DNA from: Spirochaetae bacterium HGW-Spirochaetae-1
GTDB taxonomy: Bacteria; Spirochaetota; UBA4802; UBA5550
Assembly (NCBI GenBank): GCA_002839375.1
Contig: PGXY01000001.1
Coordinates: 1-64,000, forward strand
Length of the DNA stretch: 64,000 bases
Reading direction: 5' to 3'
In this document: piece after piece, positions 43,642-52,086 of the stretch
Position numbering within the stretch: position 1 is the stretch's first letter
Layout of the letters: each line of letters opens with the position of its first letter
The notes under the pieces: generated by a model
What the model was told of the DNA's origin: nothing
Seen by the model: only the letters and a program-made list of their open reading frames with translations
Database searches by the model: none
Translations under genes and position numbers: made by a program

Positions 43642-43737
43642 GCAAAACCTCCCGGGATTTAAACGACTATATTCTCTGACCATTCCTGTATCAATTAATG
43701 GAAAGAGTCAATTAAAATCTGAAATGAAACTATGGCC

Positions 43738-45075
43738 TCAATCGGGAATATCTTCCAGTTCATGCATTTCATCAAGGATGGACATGGATTCCCCGTTTTG
43801 TGATGAGGATTTAGTATCTTCTGTGAATATTTTCGGTTTTGCCCGTGTATTACTTTCATTTTTTTGTGCCGATGATATGTCTTCTTCCGTAGAAATATGG
43901 TCGCGGGAGCGATAGTACTGAGTTTTTGCCGAGAGTGTTTTTATCCCTGCAATGGTTATTTTACCGAAATTGAAATGAAGATTGGAATCATTCATCAAAA
44001 CTTCCATGGAGCTTTTATTTTTTTCCGATGATAGTTCCACCATCTTCAAAAGTTCATCAATACCGAAATTGAGGGTATAGGCCATTTCTGTCTTGAGTGA
44101 AATATTTTCTTCCAAAAGTTTGTTCTCAAGAAAAACGTAAATTCGTGTCAGCGGCTGTTTATATGTTTTAGCGTCAAGGCGGATATGGGTGAACCATGCT
44201 CTCTGGCTGATAGATGAAAATATCCTTTTAAGAATTTGCGGGGATCGCTTGATAAGCTTTGTCAGGGAATCGCGATTTATGGGGAGCAGTATGATATTAC
44301 CGTAAGCCACTGCCGTGGCATTTCGCGGTTTGTCAGAAACGAGGGCCATTTCACCGAAAATATCACCCTCTTTCAATACTGAAAGCAATATCTCTGTGCC
44401 ATGATTGTATTTGACAATTTTTACCTTGCCCTCTTTTATAACAAAAAGTTCATCACCGGGTTCGTCTTCACAGAAGATGACCTGCCGGTCTGAATATTTG
44501 TTGTAAATACCTTCCCTGAGCGGTTCGGTTATCGATCTGAATCCCGAGCTTTCAATATTTGAAATACAGGTACGCGTCTCTTCCGCCCTGCTGTTTTGGG
44601 GATAGAGCTGCATCAATTTTACAAGAATGTAGTAGGCCATCTCATAAGAATCGGCTTCGTAGTAATAATGACCCATATTGAATAATCGCGTTTCAACAGG
44701 GAGAGAATCTTCTTTATAATCGCCGGGGAATATCATGTCGTCATAGGACCTCAGATACTCGGAGAAATAGTTTATCACTTTGAATGCCAGGGCTGAATTA
44801 TCCTGCAATTGATTCAGGAACTGGTCCCGACCCATCATTAGTATGCTTGTATCCCGGAGCGTGACAGCGCTTTCAGTGCGGGGATGGTTGCTCAGAGCGG
44901 AAATGAAGCCGAAAATATCGCCTTCACTGAGGATATTTTTATAGTTAGGAATGTTTTGGTTGATCTGTGTAAGCTGGATTTCGCCTTTTTCCAGGATAAA
45001 TACGCTCTCTACATCTTCATCGCCTTCAACATAAATGTATGATCCCTTTTTAAAGGTGTATTTTTTGTCCTTCAT
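43738..45075 (-). CDS. Protein with two cyclic-nucleotide-binding domains
   Basis: 445 residues. First cNMP domain about 8-115 (YVEGDEDVESVFILEKGEIQ), a linker of about 60 residues with a helical repeat-like stretch (MAYYILVKLMQLYPQN), second cNMP domain about 195-300 with a full phosphate-binding cassette (GDIFGEMALVSDKPRNATAV), and a C-terminal helical and Ser-rich tail. The second PBC has Glu and Arg in the canonical places; the first (GDIFGFISALSNHPRTESAV) lacks the Glu. No DNA-binding helix-turn-helix was seen. A likely cAMP receptor. Confidence 0.9.
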   Translation of the reverse strand: MKDKKYTFKKGSYIYVEGDEDVESVFILEKGEIQLTQINQNIPNYKNILSEGDIFGFISALSNHPRTESAVTLRDTSILMMGRDQFLNQLQDNSALAFKVINYFSEYLRSYDDMIFPGDYKEDSLPVETRLFNMGHYYYEADSYEMAYYILVKLMQLYPQNSRAEETRTCISNIESSGFRSITEPLREGIYNKYSDRQVIFCEDEPGDELFVIKEGKVKIVKYNHGTEILLSVLKEGDIFGEMALVSDKPRNATAVAYGNIILLPINRDSLTKLIKRSPQILKRIFSSISQRAWFTHIRLDAKTYKQPLTRIYVFLENKLLEENISLKTEMAYTLNFGIDELLKMVELSSEKNKSSMEVLMNDSNLHFNFGKITIAGIKTLSAKTQYYRSRDHISTEEDISSAQKNESNTRAKPKIFTEDTKSSSQNGESMSILDEMHELEDIPD

Positions 45076-45078
45076 GAA

Positions 45079-45627
45079 TCACATCCAGTATACCTGCATC
45101 CCTTCTTTCAGATCATCCGATGTTTTTTTATCTTTGATTAGTTCAACAAGTTTTAATGCAAAGGGAAGGGCGCAGCCGGCTCCCCTCCCGGTTACAATAT
45201 TGCCATCCGCCACGACGGGTTCATTCCTGCATTGCGCGCCCTTCATTGTTGCTTCAAATCCGGGGTAGCAGGTAGCGTTTTTATTTTGCAGCAGTCCCGC
45301 ATGCCCCAGTACCAGGGGCGCAGCACATATGGCTGCTACAATTCCTCCCGATGCGTTGATTTTCTGAATGAGCGATATAATCTCGGTATTATTTTTAAGA
45401 TTTTCACTGCCGGGCATTCCACCGGGAAGGACTATGCATTGGAAATCAGCGGCACTAACGGTTTTTATATCAATGTCGGCACTAATGGTTATGTTATGCG
45501 ATCCAGTTACGGGACTGCCCGAAAGGTGTGCCGTGGTTACGGTGATGGATGCCCGGCGCAGTACATCAATAATGGTAACGGCCTCTATTTCTTCAAACCC
45601 GGGTGCCAGGGGTACCAGTACTTTCAT
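45079..45627 (-). CDS. DJ-1/PfpI family protein
   Basis: 182 residues. DJ-1 fold with the reactive Cys in AAICAAPLVLG, the Glu in APGFEEIEA and GGMPGSENL. Family members act as deglycase/chaperone-like or cysteine-oxidation sensors. AAGGAG precedes the ATG. Three bases upstream of the cNMP-binding gene on the same strand, so probably co-transcribed. Confidence 0.93.
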   Translation of the reverse strand: MKVLVPLAPGFEEIEAVTIIDVLRRASITVTTAHLSGSPVTGSHNITISADIDIKTVSAADFQCIVLPGGMPGSENLKNNTEIISLIQKINASGGIVAAICAAPLVLGHAGLLQNKNATCYPGFEATMKGAQCRNEPVVADGNIVTGRGAGCALPFALKLVELIKDKKTSDDLKEGMQVYWM

Positions 45628-45639
45628 GGGTAGATCTCC

Positions 45640-46737
45640 TTATAATGTTGATGATGAGCTTGCCTTTACCGCCGAGAGCTTTGCCTTCAGATCATCTTCG
45701 AGTCGTATTAGTTCCACTTCTGCCTCTTTCCTTTTAGTCTTTCCTTCCTCCTGGATCTTGAGTGTTTCCTCGATGGTGGAAATGAGATCTCCATGGACCT
45801 TTTTCAGGGTCTCGATTTCAACGATACCCTTCTCCGATTCGCGCGCCGTTTCCAGGGTCCCTTCCTTCAGCATTTCGGCGTTTTTCTTCAGGAGTTCATT
45901 GGTGGTCTCGGAAACCTCTTTCTGGAGCTTCAACGCTTTCTGTTGACGGAAGAGACTGATGGCGATGATAATCTGGTTTTTCCACAGTGGAATGGTATTA
46001 AGGATTGAACTTTGTATTTTTTCCACCAGCAGCTGGTCATTGTTCTGGATCAGGCGGATCTGGGGAAGCGTCTGGAGGGAAACCATACGGCTCAGTTTCA
46101 GGTCATGGAGCTTTTTCTCGAAACGGTTAATCATCTGGACCATGTCCTGCACCTTCTGTGCATCCAGGGCGTCTTTCGATTCTTCAGCCTTTTTACGCAC
46201 TTCGGGAAGTATTTTTTCATTGATCTCCTGAAGTTTCATTTCACCGGCAAGGATGAAGAGGTCCAGCTGTTTCAGGTAATCATGATTTTTTTCATATAAG
46301 TTATCGAGCAGGGTGATATCTTTAAGCAGCTGCATGCGGGCCTTGGTCAGCTCATCGGTGATCCGTTCAATCTCAACGCTGATCTTATTATACTGAGCAA
46401 CGAATTTTTTAACTTCGTCAATCAGATTGCCAAGGATAGGAACCTTTGAGAGAAAGCTTCCCGAGGGTCCGAGCTTGTCAACTTTGAGCTCCCTGACGGT
46501 CACCATAAGGTCCGTGAGAACTTCACCGGCGTGGCCTGCGTCCTTGGCCCGTATCTGCTGCAGTATGGTATCGGCAAAACCGGATATATTGCTCTGGGCT
46601 CCTACACCATACTGGATGATTCCCTGTGAATCATTAATGTCAATCTGGTTTGCAATAGATACAACCTGTTTCTGTTCTTCAGGTGTCAGCCGCGATAGGG
46701 TCAATTCCTGGGCATTATTTGCTTGTTCAAGTGCCAT
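45640..46737 (-). CDS. TelA-like toxic anion resistance family protein
   Basis: 365 residues from ATG 46737, which has AAGGAGAC upstream. Almost wholly helical/coiled coil. TelA (PF05816) landmarks: FADTILQQIRAKDAGHAGEV, GNLIDEVKKFVAQYNKISVE, LDLFILAGEMKLQEINEKIL and MVSLQTLPQIRLIQNNDQLL, then SSILNTIPLWKNQIIIAISL. Family members are linked to tellurite or membrane stress; biochemical role unknown. 12 bases upstream of the DJ-1 gene. Confidence 0.92.
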   Translation of the reverse strand: MALEQANNAQELTLSRLTPEEQKQVVSIANQIDINDSQGIIQYGVGAQSNISGFADTILQQIRAKDAGHAGEVLTDLMVTVRELKVDKLGPSGSFLSKVPILGNLIDEVKKFVAQYNKISVEIERITDELTKARMQLLKDITLLDNLYEKNHDYLKQLDLFILAGEMKLQEINEKILPEVRKKAEESKDALDAQKVQDMVQMINRFEKKLHDLKLSRMVSLQTLPQIRLIQNNDQLLVEKIQSSILNTIPLWKNQIIIAISLFRQQKALKLQKEVSETTNELLKKNAEMLKEGTLETARESEKGIVEIETLKKVHGDLISTIEETLKIQEEGKTKRKEAEVELIRLEDDLKAKLSAVKASSSSTL

Positions 46738-46880
46738 AGTTGTCTCCTTGCAATACGATAGTATTAATAATTGTGAATGTTTTTCCTGCAGGGCACCTTT
46801 CCGGTGCACTACTGTCTGTAGTGTACTATATTATTTTGAAGAAATGCAAGAATTATTTTCACCGTGAACCGGCGAATGGT

Positions 46881-48122
46881 TCAGCCCATGCTTTGATTGA
46901 GAAGAAATTGCTTAAAACGTACGGCCTGTTTAAAATCAGGTTTGAGTGCTATGGCCTTGTCACAATCTTCCAGAGCGGCCTGTATATTCCCCATATCATA
47001 GAATGTGAGGGCCCTGCCATAAAATGTATCGGGCCACAGGGGATTAAGATCCAGGGACTTGTTGAAGTCCACCAGCGCTTTTTCATAGTCTTTCAACATC
47101 CGATGGGTGAGTCCCCGGTTGGTGTAAATCCGTGTATCGCCCCGTTCGATTTCGATGGCCTTGTTGAAATCATCCAGGGCCATTTCATACTGTGAGAGCG
47201 AAAAGTATACCAGTCCCCGGTGATTGAAAAGATAATGGTTCGGCGAAATAAGCAGAAGGTGCGTATATAATTCCAGCGCCTTATCCAGGTTATTGCTGAT
47301 ATGGGCGTTCAGCGCTTCCACAACGAGGTCATTGAGTTCCGTATCAAAATTGATTATGGGAGGAATAATTTCTCCGGCAGAATTTCGGATATCTTTGCCC
47401 GGGTTCCTGTACGCATTTCCCATTTTTTCCGGTACCGTTGATACCTTATCGAGCAGGCGGGTATGCCTTTCTTCCAGTTCCAGTATTCGCTTTCGCTGGT
47501 AATCGCGTATTTCCTGAAATGTAATATCGGCCAGGGAGAGGGTTGCATTGAGGGCTACGAGCTTGCGTCGGATGGTAGTTTCCACTTTGTCAATATTGGT
47601 CTTATAAACCAGTTCATGTTCAACTTCGGCCCAGGCATCCTGCAGGATTGTTCTCAGTTGTATTTCGCAGACCAGGGTTTCTTTCATGCGCATTTTTGAA
47701 AGAATTTCTATGGGAAATTCGATAATCAGGTGTGTTGAGTCGTAGCCGAATTCCTTTATGGAAAGCTCCTGATGTTTGTATTTTGTCTCGAGAACTTCGC
47801 AGCAGCGCTTCATGATGCCCTCAATTACCTGGATATCCTCCAGGAAAGGAACGATAATGCGGATGCCGATCAGATCGTTTATGGCCTCAAAGGGGTTTTC
47901 GATATGCTGTTTCTGACTTTTTACGAGAAGTTTGCGGTAAAATGCTTCAAAATCTTTAACACGGCCTTTTATCATAGCTGTTTTTGAGGATTCCGCTAGC
48001 TGGGAATCTATGTGGTCTATAAGGATATCCAGCGCCTTTATCAGCTTGCCATGGCGCCGTCCATATTCCTTTTGCAGGATACTTTTACTGTCTATCCAGT
48101 AGTTTACCGATTTCTGATTCAT
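46881..48122 (-). CDS. Small alarmone synthetase fused to TPR repeats
   Basis: 413 residues. Residues about 1-250 are a RelA/SpoT synthetase domain with the usual active-site set: R54/K56 in KGRVKDFEAFYRK, D83 and R88 in INDLIGIRII, Y127 and H131 in FGYDSTHLII, and E153, R157, E168/H169 in CEIQLRTILQDAWAEVEHE. It should make (p)ppGpp or a related pyrophosphorylated nucleotide. There is no HD hydrolase domain. Residues about 270-413 carry four TPR units (DKALELYTHLLLISPN; YEMALDDFNKAIEIE; YEKALVDFNKSLDLN; IQAALEDCDKAIALK). Divergent from a hydrolase-like HD gene. Confidence 0.92.
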   Translation of the reverse strand: MNQKSVNYWIDSKSILQKEYGRRHGKLIKALDILIDHIDSQLAESSKTAMIKGRVKDFEAFYRKLLVKSQKQHIENPFEAINDLIGIRIIVPFLEDIQVIEGIMKRCCEVLETKYKHQELSIKEFGYDSTHLIIEFPIEILSKMRMKETLVCEIQLRTILQDAWAEVEHELVYKTNIDKVETTIRRKLVALNATLSLADITFQEIRDYQRKRILELEERHTRLLDKVSTVPEKMGNAYRNPGKDIRNSAGEIIPPIINFDTELNDLVVEALNAHISNNLDKALELYTHLLLISPNHYLFNHRGLVYFSLSQYEMALDDFNKAIEIERGDTRIYTNRGLTHRMLKDYEKALVDFNKSLDLNPLWPDTFYGRALTFYDMGNIQAALEDCDKAIALKPDFKQAVRFKQFLLNQSMG

Positions 48123-48266
48123 GAGGGGTTCTTTTATGAGGAATCCTCTTTATGTGCTAAATATGCCGGTTAAAAGTATAAAAAGTCAAGATAAAAAGTT
48201 TGAACGAATGAAGGAATACTGGTTACACTACAGGACATAATTAAATCATGGAAACAGGTGAATATG

Positions 48267-48803
48267 ATGTGGACACAGGATGCATACATAAAGGCCATGA
48301 ATTACGCGGCAGAGGCCCATGGCGAACAGAAGGTACAGGGGAAGCCTTACTCGTATTTGTATCATATTTCTCTTGTCAGTATGGAGATCATGGCCTGTCT
48401 TCAGCATGAGAAGCATGAAAAAGGGGATTTTATCCTGCAATGCGCCATCCTTCATGATGTTCTTGAGGATACGGAAACGAGTTCAGAGCACCTGCTTTTT
48501 TATTTTTCACGGGAAGTTCTTGATGGAGTGCTGGCTCTTACCAAGAATACCTCAATTAAGGCCGATATACGCATGAAGGAGTGTCTGGAAAGGATAAAAA
48601 TGCAGCCCCGGGAGATATGGATGGTGAAAATGGCCGACAGGATAAGCAATCTCCAGGAACCGCCTGCTCACTGGGACAGGGAAAAAATACATCATTATTT
48701 CGGGGAATCACAGGTCATTTATGATGAGCTCCATGAAGCCAGCCCCTATCTTGCCCAAAGACTGGCTAAAAAAATTGAAGCATATCGGAACTATCTTACT
48801 TAA
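48267..48803 (+). CDS. Small alarmone hydrolase-like HD-domain protein
   Basis: 178 residues from ATG 48267 (in-frame starts GTG 48258 and ATG 48264 are also possible; AGGTG spacing favours 48267). HD-domain metal ligands in the order of Rel/Mesh1 hydrolases: H18 in AAEAHGEQK, H33 in YLYHISLVS, H63-D64 with E67-D68 in AILHDVLEDTE, and Asp in VKMADRISNLQ. The family removes pyrophosphate from ppGpp. Divergent from the synthetase at 46881 with 144 bases between. Its stop overlaps that of the opposite gamma-carbonic anhydrase gene. Confidence 0.85.
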   Translation: MWTQDAYIKAMNYAAEAHGEQKVQGKPYSYLYHISLVSMEIMACLQHEKHEKGDFILQCAILHDVLEDTETSSEHLLFYFSREVLDGVLALTKNTSIKADIRMKECLERIKMQPREIWMVKMADRISNLQEPPAHWDREKIHHYFGESQVIYDELHEASPYLAQRLAKKIEAYRNYLT

Positions 48804-49333
48804 TAATCACCGTCAATCTGTCGGAATCCCTTGCGGTACTGGCTGGTGAGGTCAACATATATCTTTTTTGCCAGGCCCCATTCCGTCGTATGTCGTTCCA
48901 GCACATCCCCTTTTTCCACGGCCGGTGCTCCGGCAAAAACCTTGTAGCCCGGTACTTTCTGGTTTCTTTTGATAAGAGACTGCTCGGCAATAATGGCCCA
49001 TTCACCGATTTCAGAAAAATCGCTTATCATGCACTGCATGCCGATGACAGCATAGTCGTTGATCGTTGCGTTATGTATCATGGCCATATGTCCAATAGTA
49101 ACAGCCCTGCCTATTTCAGCTTTCCCCAGGGGGCGGGCATGAATGATGACTCCCTCTTCCACGGCGGATTCATCGCCGATTATAATGGTGCCATAGTCTC
49201 CCCGCAGTATAGCCCCGAACCCGATATAACAGTTTTTGCCAATACGGACATCACCGATGATCTCTGCTGTTGGCGCCACCCATGAACCTTCGCCCAGGGT
49301 TGGTCTTCGTTCATTTATTTCATAAATAGGCAT
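48800..49333 (-). CDS. Gamma-carbonic-anhydrase-like hexapeptide-repeat protein
   Basis: 177 residues, left-handed beta-helix with hexapeptide repeats (IIGDVRIGKNCYIGFGAILR). The three His zinc ligands of the gamma-CA family appear in VIIHARPLG and GHMAMIHNA. Closest in pattern to PaaY/YrdA-type proteins, whose activity is often unproven. Ends within four bases of the SAH stop on the opposite strand. Confidence 0.88.
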   Translation of the reverse strand: MPIYEINERRPTLGEGSWVAPTAEIIGDVRIGKNCYIGFGAILRGDYGTIIIGDESAVEEGVIIHARPLGKAEIGRAVTIGHMAMIHNATINDYAVIGMQCMISDFSEIGEWAIIAEQSLIKRNQKVPGYKVFAGAPAVEKGDVLERHTTEWGLAKKIYVDLTSQYRKGFRQIDGDY

Positions 49334-49371
49334 ATTTGACTCCTGAAAATGACGTTAATAATTTTCCCTAA

Positions 49372-49413
49372 TTATGGGCACCTCTAAAATTTAATTTTTA
49401 AAGGCTCCCTTAT
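49372..49413. repeat. Minimal copy of the inverted-end element
   Basis: TTATGGGCACCTCTAAAATT joined almost directly to tttttaaaggctcccttatt, so the two ends lie back to back with no core, about 42 bp. Supports the inverted-end structure seen in longer copies. Confidence 0.7.
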
Positions 49414-49475
49414 TAAAAATAAAATAATGGTTACGTCAAGTAGATAACAAAAAAGAAAAAATTTTACTCTCCCTA

Positions 49476-49504
49476 TTGACGTTTTTTGAGTATTTTAGTA
49501 AATT
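49476..49504 (+). promoter_or_regulatory. Sigma70-type promoter upstream of the sRNA/leader
   Basis: TTGACG (49476-49481), 17-base spacer, TAAATT (49499-49504). Start expected near 49511. Confidence 0.55.
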
Positions 49505-49510
49505 AAGAAT

Positions 49511-49607
49511 CACTAAAAGAGTTTTGTTTTTACCTCCTATATCCCAAATGATTAAGCTTTATTAGAAGAGAGGAAGGTTATCTCTCCCCAAACACCTTCC
49601 TCTTTTC
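49511..49607 (+). ncRNA. Candidate small RNA or attenuated leader of the selenoprotein gene
   Basis: About 97 nt from the promoter above to a terminator made of agaggaaggt (49569-49578) and accttcctct (49594-49603) followed by TTTT. The body has a CCTCCT stretch (anti-Shine-Dalgarno-like, near 49532-49537) that could also pair with the terminator's left arm. With the selenoprotein gene 80 bases on, it may be an attenuator; an independent sRNA is equally open. Confidence 0.45.
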
Positions 49608-49688
49608 CATTTCTTTTTAAAATCCGATTAAGAATTAGTATTGAATAATCTTGACCTGCATAGCAAGCCCTGCTAAAGAGGAGTATAA

Positions 49689-50231
49689 ATGACTTTAAAT
49701 GAGGTAACTATCATGGACATGTACCTGCCAACGTTTTATTCTCTGAGCGATTTTTTCAGACGGTTTCTCGGCCTTTTCAGCGGGCCCTTATTTCTTTCAG
49801 CTTTCAGGGGAATCGATCCGGTATTCAGGGAAAAACTCCTTTTGACCGTTTCTATGACCAATAATTGTGCCGGTTGAGTATCGGCACATTCTGCCGTGGG
49901 CAGAAAAGCGGGCATAACAAAGGATGAATATCTCTCGCTTATAAAACTGGATAAGAAGGATTTTCCCTTCCGGGAATGGGTGGCCCTTGTCTATGCGCGA
50001 GAATGGACCTTTGAAAGAGGAAATGATCCCCATGGAGAATACGGTGAGGAATTCGCGAGGCACTTTTCGAAGAAGGAACGGGCACGCATTAAAAAACTGT
50101 TACGCATGATGCTCTTTGCCAATTATTGCGGAAACGGATTTTTTAAAGTGCCCTGGAGGGGACAGAACGAACCGCAGGTCTGTGATATATCGCGGGAACA
50201 ACCGGGAAAGGAAAGTAGTGATGAAGAATGA
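49689..50231 (+). CDS. AhpD-like (carboxymuconolactone decarboxylase) protein with in-frame TGA, probable selenoprotein
   Basis: Reading through the TGA at 49875-49877 gives 180 residues; both halves lie in one frame. The join reads TVSMTNNCAG, then the TGA codon, then VSAHSAVGRKAG. That is CxxUxxxH (Cys60, Sec63, His67), exactly the AhpD/CMD redox motif CxxCxxxH with Sec for the second Cys. The downstream half continues as the family does (GITKDEYLSLI... FPFREWVALVYAREWTFERG). AGAGGAG lies five bases before the ATG. Other genes here use TGA as stop. Alternative: a nonsense mutation. Confidence 0.8.
49889..49905 (+). promoter_or_regulatory. SECIS-like hairpin after the in-frame TGA
   Basis: Perfect 7-bp stem ttctgcc (49889-49895) with ggcagaa (49899-49905) and a GTG loop. 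The loop begins 18 nt after the TGA and has G first, within the spacing (about 16-37 nt) and loop rule generally given for bacterial SECIS elements. Confidence 0.65.
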
Positions 50232-51399
50232 TTTTGATTCTGTAATATCCCGCCGGGGTACCGCTTCAGTCAAATGGGACATGGCTGACAGCATTTACGG
50301 TACCGGGGATATCCTCCCTCTCTGGGTTGCCGATATGGATTTTCCCGTTCCCGCAGCGGTGCAGGAAGCGGTGATGAAAAGAGCCGCTCATGGCATATAC
50401 GGATATTCGGCCGTTATGCCGTCCTGTTATGAGTCGATCATTACATGGTTGCGCGAGCGGCATGACTGGAATGTGGAAAGGGAATGGCTGGTAATCACGC
50501 CCGGTGTTGTTCCCGCCATCAATATGATGATACAGGAGTTTTCCCGGCAGGGGGACGGTGTCATCATACAGGAGCCGGTCTATTATCCCTTCCGGAACGC
50601 CGTGCTGAACAATAACCGGACCCTGGTGAACAATCCTCTTCGTCTGGATAAAGGAAGATATGTCATGGATCTCCGGGATCTCGAAGAAAAGATAGGCCGG
50701 GAAGGGGCGGCCATGATGATACTCTGCAGCCCCCATAACCCCGTGGGTCGTGTATGGACCCGGCAGGAGCTTGATGATCTTTCCGCTCTCTGCAACGCCA
50801 ATAATATCCTTGTCGTCTCCGATGAGATACATTCCGATCTGGTATTCAGCGGTAAGAAACACTTCCCCTATACCGCCCTGTCCGGTGAAAGCAACATTCG
50901 GTCCATTGTCTGCCATGCCCCCAGTAAGACGTTCAATATGCCGGGGCTCCAGGTTTCCTATGCGGTTATTCCCGACAGCGATCTGCGGAAGCAGTTCAGG
51001 CGGCGCCTTGCCATGAACGGAATTTTTCTTTCCAATACATTCGGTCCCCTGGCCATGGAAGCGGCCTACCAGTGCGGAATGGAATGGCTTGATGAGGTTA
51101 TGACTTACATTGAAGAAAATTTTCGTTATCTCAGCCGTTTTATGAAGGAGAAGCTTCCCTCTGTAACTATTATCGAGCCCGATGCCACATACCTGGTCTG
51201 GATGGATTTTAGGGCCCTTGGTCTGGATCGTGATTCTTTAAGAATTTTACTAAGGCAGAAGGCAGGCGTAGCTCTTGACGAGGGTGATATTTTTGGCGAA
51301 GGTGGAGAGGGCTTTGTGCGTATTAATATTGCCTGTCCACGTTCAATTCTCGCCGAGGCGCTGCAGCGTATCGAATCGGCCCTGAACAGAGAGCAATAA
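50221..51399 (+). CDS. MalY/PatB-type PLP-dependent C-S lyase/aminotransferase
   Basis: 392 residues from ATG 50221, with AAAGGAAAG upstream. Fold type I PLP enzyme: opening DFDSVISRRGTASVKWD and LPLWVADMDFPVP typical of MalY/PatB, CSPHNPVGRVW, VVSDEIHSDLVF, and the PLP Lys in APSKTFNMPGLQ. The group splits cystathionine or cysteine to pyruvate, ammonia and a thiol (beta-lyase). Overlaps the end of the AhpD-like gene by 11 bases, so co-translated. Confidence 0.92.
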   Translation: MKNDFDSVISRRGTASVKWDMADSIYGTGDILPLWVADMDFPVPAAVQEAVMKRAAHGIYGYSAVMPSCYESIITWLRERHDWNVEREWLVITPGVVPAINMMIQEFSRQGDGVIIQEPVYYPFRNAVLNNNRTLVNNPLRLDKGRYVMDLRDLEEKIGREGAAMMILCSPHNPVGRVWTRQELDDLSALCNANNILVVSDEIHSDLVFSGKKHFPYTALSGESNIRSIVCHAPSKTFNMPGLQVSYAVIPDSDLRKQFRRRLAMNGIFLSNTFGPLAMEAAYQCGMEWLDEVMTYIEENFRYLSRFMKEKLPSVTIIEPDATYLVWMDFRALGLDRDSLRILLRQKAGVALDEGDIFGEGGEGFVRINIACPRSILAEALQRIESALNREQ

Positions 51400-51422
51400 T
51401 AAAGGTAACATGAGGATGTGTT

Positions 51423-52043
51423 ATGAAAAAATCAGTTTTTGATGAAAGAGCCCTGCAATGGGATACTCCGCAGCGTGTAAAACTGGCGGAAATTGCCGTG
51501 ACAGCCATGCGTGGGCATGTCAGCTTCAATAAAATGATGACAGTGCTTGATTTTGCCGCGGGAACGGGTCTTATAACCATGGCCCTGCAAAACGATGTTG
51601 AGCGTATTGTCTCCCTGGATAGTTCACAGGGGATGCTGGATATACTGAAAAAAAAACTGGACCTGTATAACGCGTTAAATATCGACATCATACATGGTGA
51701 TGAAGGGGTTCTGGGAAATATACATACGAAATTCGATTGTATTGTCAGTTCCATGGCCCTGCATCACGTAGAGGATTATAAGGCCCTGTTAAAATTATTT
51801 CATTCGGTGCTGAAAGATAATGGAACAGTGCTTATAACAGATCTGGCGAAAGAAGATGGGGATTTTCATGCCGATAATACAGGTGTATACCATTTTGGAT
51901 TTGAAGAACAGGAAATAGTTTCCGGTTTCAAGGCAGCCGGGTTTGGCAGTGTGACATACGATATAATCCATGTTCTCAACAGGGAAGTAAAGGGCGGCAT
52001 TCACAAGGATTTTCCCATCTTTATAACCGCAGCGAAAAAATAA
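51423..52043 (+). CDS. Class I SAM-dependent methyltransferase
   Basis: 206 residues. SAM-binding motif I VLDFAAGTGLITMAL, motif II ERIVSLDSSQGMLD, and IVSSMALHHVEDYKALL as the post-I region. Opening FDERALQWDTPQRVKLAEIA is typical of a widespread small methyltransferase group of unknown substrate. GAGGA upstream of the ATG. Confidence 0.9.
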   Translation: MKKSVFDERALQWDTPQRVKLAEIAVTAMRGHVSFNKMMTVLDFAAGTGLITMALQNDVERIVSLDSSQGMLDILKKKLDLYNALNIDIIHGDEGVLGNIHTKFDCIVSSMALHHVEDYKALLKLFHSVLKDNGTVLITDLAKEDGDFHADNTGVYHFGFEEQEIVSGFKAAGFGSVTYDIIHVLNREVKGGIHKDFPIFITAAKK

Positions 52044-52086
52044 AAGGGCAGTACGTTTGTGAAATTTCAACAGGCGGCGATATACC

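Larger units (their letters stand above)
49334..49688. other. 355-bp intergenic region with element, promoter and small RNA/leader
   Basis: It holds in order: a short element copy (49372-49413), a sigma70-type promoter (49476-49504), a probable terminator (49569-49606), and the ribosome site AGAGGAG (49677-49683) of the AhpD-like selenoprotein gene. Confidence 0.7.

Noticed and set aside
49689-49877. A separate 62-residue protein ending at the TGA
   Set aside because: It would stop just after the first active-site Cys of the AhpD motif, and the downstream frame has no ribosome site of its own but continues the family sequence.
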